From contig JAFDVU010000042.1 in the NCBI GenBank assembly GCA_018268835.1, positions 1-43,872 of the forward strand: DNA of 43,872 nucleotides, read 5' to 3'. A program made the translations under genes and the position numbers. Each line of letters starts with the position of its first letter. The first letter of the stretch is position 1. This document shows positions 42,901-43,872 of the stretch, in pieces. The notes beneath the pieces are model-generated. The model did not search any database and was not told the DNA's origin. It worked only from the letters and a program-made list of their open reading frames with translations. The DNA is from Acidobacteriota bacterium (GTDB lineage Bacteria > Acidobacteriota > Terriglobia > Bryobacterales > Bryobacteraceae).

Positions 42901-43872
42901 TCAATTCACGCTGGCCGGGGAGCGCTCGAAGACACGCCTGGTAACGGCGCGCGTGATCTTCACCGCATTGTGGTAGTTGGTGAGCTTGCGGGTCAGGTTC
43001 CACACCGCGCGCGGCCTGGCGTAGAAGCGCCAGTAGGCCTCGCGCTGCATCTTGAGCAACAGTTCGCGGGGCAGCGCCTGGTTGTGGACCACGGGGAAGA
43101 GGTTGTCCAGGGCGGCCTTGCCTTCGCCATCGATTTCGCCGAAGCGGCCGGCGATCATGTCGGTGCGCAGTTTCGTGCCCTTGAAGGGAGCCACCAGGGA
43201 GATGAAGATGGCGTCGAAGGGCGCGCCGACGGCGAAGTCCAGGGTTTCGCGCACTTCGGCGACGGTCTCGCCGGGGAACCCGATCATGAAGAAGCCGCTG
43301 ACCTCGATGCCGTGCTTGCGCGCCCACTCCACGCTCTGCCGGGCCTTATCGGCCTTGAGGTTCTTGCGCACCAGTTTCTGGAACTTCTCCGAGACGGTCT
43401 CAATGGCTATGGCCAGGTAGTGCGTGCCGGCTTCCTTCATGAGCGCGATCAGTTCTTCGTCGAAGCGGTCGCCGCGCACTCCGTTGGGGAATTGGAGGTG
43501 GATTTTCAGCTTGCGTTCGACGATGCCGCGGCAGATGCGCTTGGCGCGATCGAGATCGAAGTTGAAGATGTCGTCCACGATCATGAACTCGCCGACGCCG
43601 TAGTCGCGCACCAGCCACTCCATCTGGTCGAGGACGGTTTCGGCGTCCATGCCGCGGAACTTCTTGGTGTGGATCTCGTGGCAGTACGAACACTGATAGG
43701 GGCAGCCGCGTTCGGTGATGAACTGCACCGCGCGGCGGCTCCTGGGGAAGTGCCAGGGCGAATCCAGTTTGAAGTAGCGCTCGACGCCGGCGAGGTCGTA
43801 GGCCGGACGCGGCAGCAGGTTCACGTCCGGCACGGGAGCGCTGCCGCCGGGGACGATGGCGCCGTCGCGCAG
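42901..43872 (-). CDS. Radical SAM protein, probably of the B12-binding-domain type (C-terminal part)
   Basis: The reading frame runs off the right edge. It ends at 42901, and 324 codons are visible. The apparent GTG start at 43833 is internal, since coding continues upstream (LRDGAIVPGGSAPVPDVNLL), as in B12-binding radical SAM proteins just before the core. The core carries the 4Fe-4S motif CxxxCxxC in RGCPYQCSYCHEIH. GEFMIVDDIFNFDLDRAKRI, YLAIAIETVSEKFQKLV, and GIEVSGFFMIGFPGET follow, standard for the B12-radical SAM superfamily. The N-terminal cobalamin-binding domain, if present, lies outside the window. The substrate is unknown; relatives act in methylations, hopanoid and cofactor synthesis. 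It converges on the propeller gene with 7 bases between. Confidence 0.82.
   Translation of the reverse strand: MRDGAIVPGGSAPVPDVNLLPRPAYDLAGVERYFKLDSPWHFPRSRRAVQFITERGCPYQCSYCHEIHTKKFRGMDAETVLDQMEWLVRDYGVGEFMIVDDIFNFDLDRAKRICRGIVERKLKIHLQFPNGVRGDRFDEELIALMKEAGTHYLAIAIETVSEKFQKLVRKNLKADKARQSVEWARKHGIEVSGFFMIGFPGETVAEVRETLDFAVGAPFDAIFISLVAPFKGTKLRTDMIAGRFGEIDGEGKAALDNLFPVVHNQALPRELLLKMQREAYWRFYARPRAVWNLTRKLTNYHNAVKITRAVTRRVFERSPASVN

Overview
The window is GC-rich bacterial chromosome that most resembles the Acidobacteriota, close to the Bryobacterales/Solibacter group. Three things point there: secreted proteins ending in the Solibacter-type C-terminal domain (TIGR03437), a FtsX-like permease of the acidobacterial duplicated orphan permease (ADOP) type, and hairpin-forming dispersed repeats. 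No rRNA, tRNA, CRISPR array, transposase or phage gene was seen. No gene-free stretch exceeds 300 bases; the longest is the repeat island at 34149-34374.

Layout. (1) 1-6812, minus strand: the start of a PilC/GspF-type membrane protein (cut by the window edge), a LolA-like protein, and two secreted proteins built from BACON-like repeats plus a TIGR03437 domain. (2) 6930-13952: a membrane-fused spermidine-synthase-like protein, a glutaryl-CoA dehydrogenase, a sialidase/BNR-repeat protein with a CECCH motif, and an ADOP permease on the plus strand. (3) 13896-26214, minus strand: eleven closely packed genes that read as one operon. They begin with a homocysteine methyltransferase/methylenetetrahydrofolate reductase fusion and TsaC, and continue with two GT2 glycosyltransferases, a DUF2304 protein, a TMTC-like membrane TPR protein, a GT4 glycosyltransferase, an AhpD-family protein, an HpcH/HpaI aldolase, a secreted glycoside-hydrolase-like protein and a membrane protein. 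(4) 26361-27224: a divergent Tat-exported aldo/keto reductase. (5) 27354-39795, minus strand: a near-complete Tad (Flp) pilus operon of thirteen genes, running DUF192, TadD, Flp, a polytopic membrane protein, CpaB, the secretin CpaC, TadG, two TadE-like pseudopilins, CpaE, CpaF, TadB and TadC. The prepilin peptidase is not in the window. (6) 39915-43872: a secreted beta-propeller protein and the 3' part of a radical SAM gene.

The most notable item is the AhpD-family gene at 18089-18715. It carries an in-frame UGA exactly where the second cysteine of the catalytic CxxC motif belongs. A 6-bp hairpin with an AGTT loop follows at the distance and with the loop guanosine expected of a bacterial SECIS element. 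I read it as a selenoprotein with a CxxU active site, not a broken gene. Other items worth checking are a dispersed hairpin repeat that supplies the apparent start codon of tadG, an apparent terminator palindrome after the Tad operon, a 57-base convergent gene overlap, and a possible haem c or metal site in the BNR protein.
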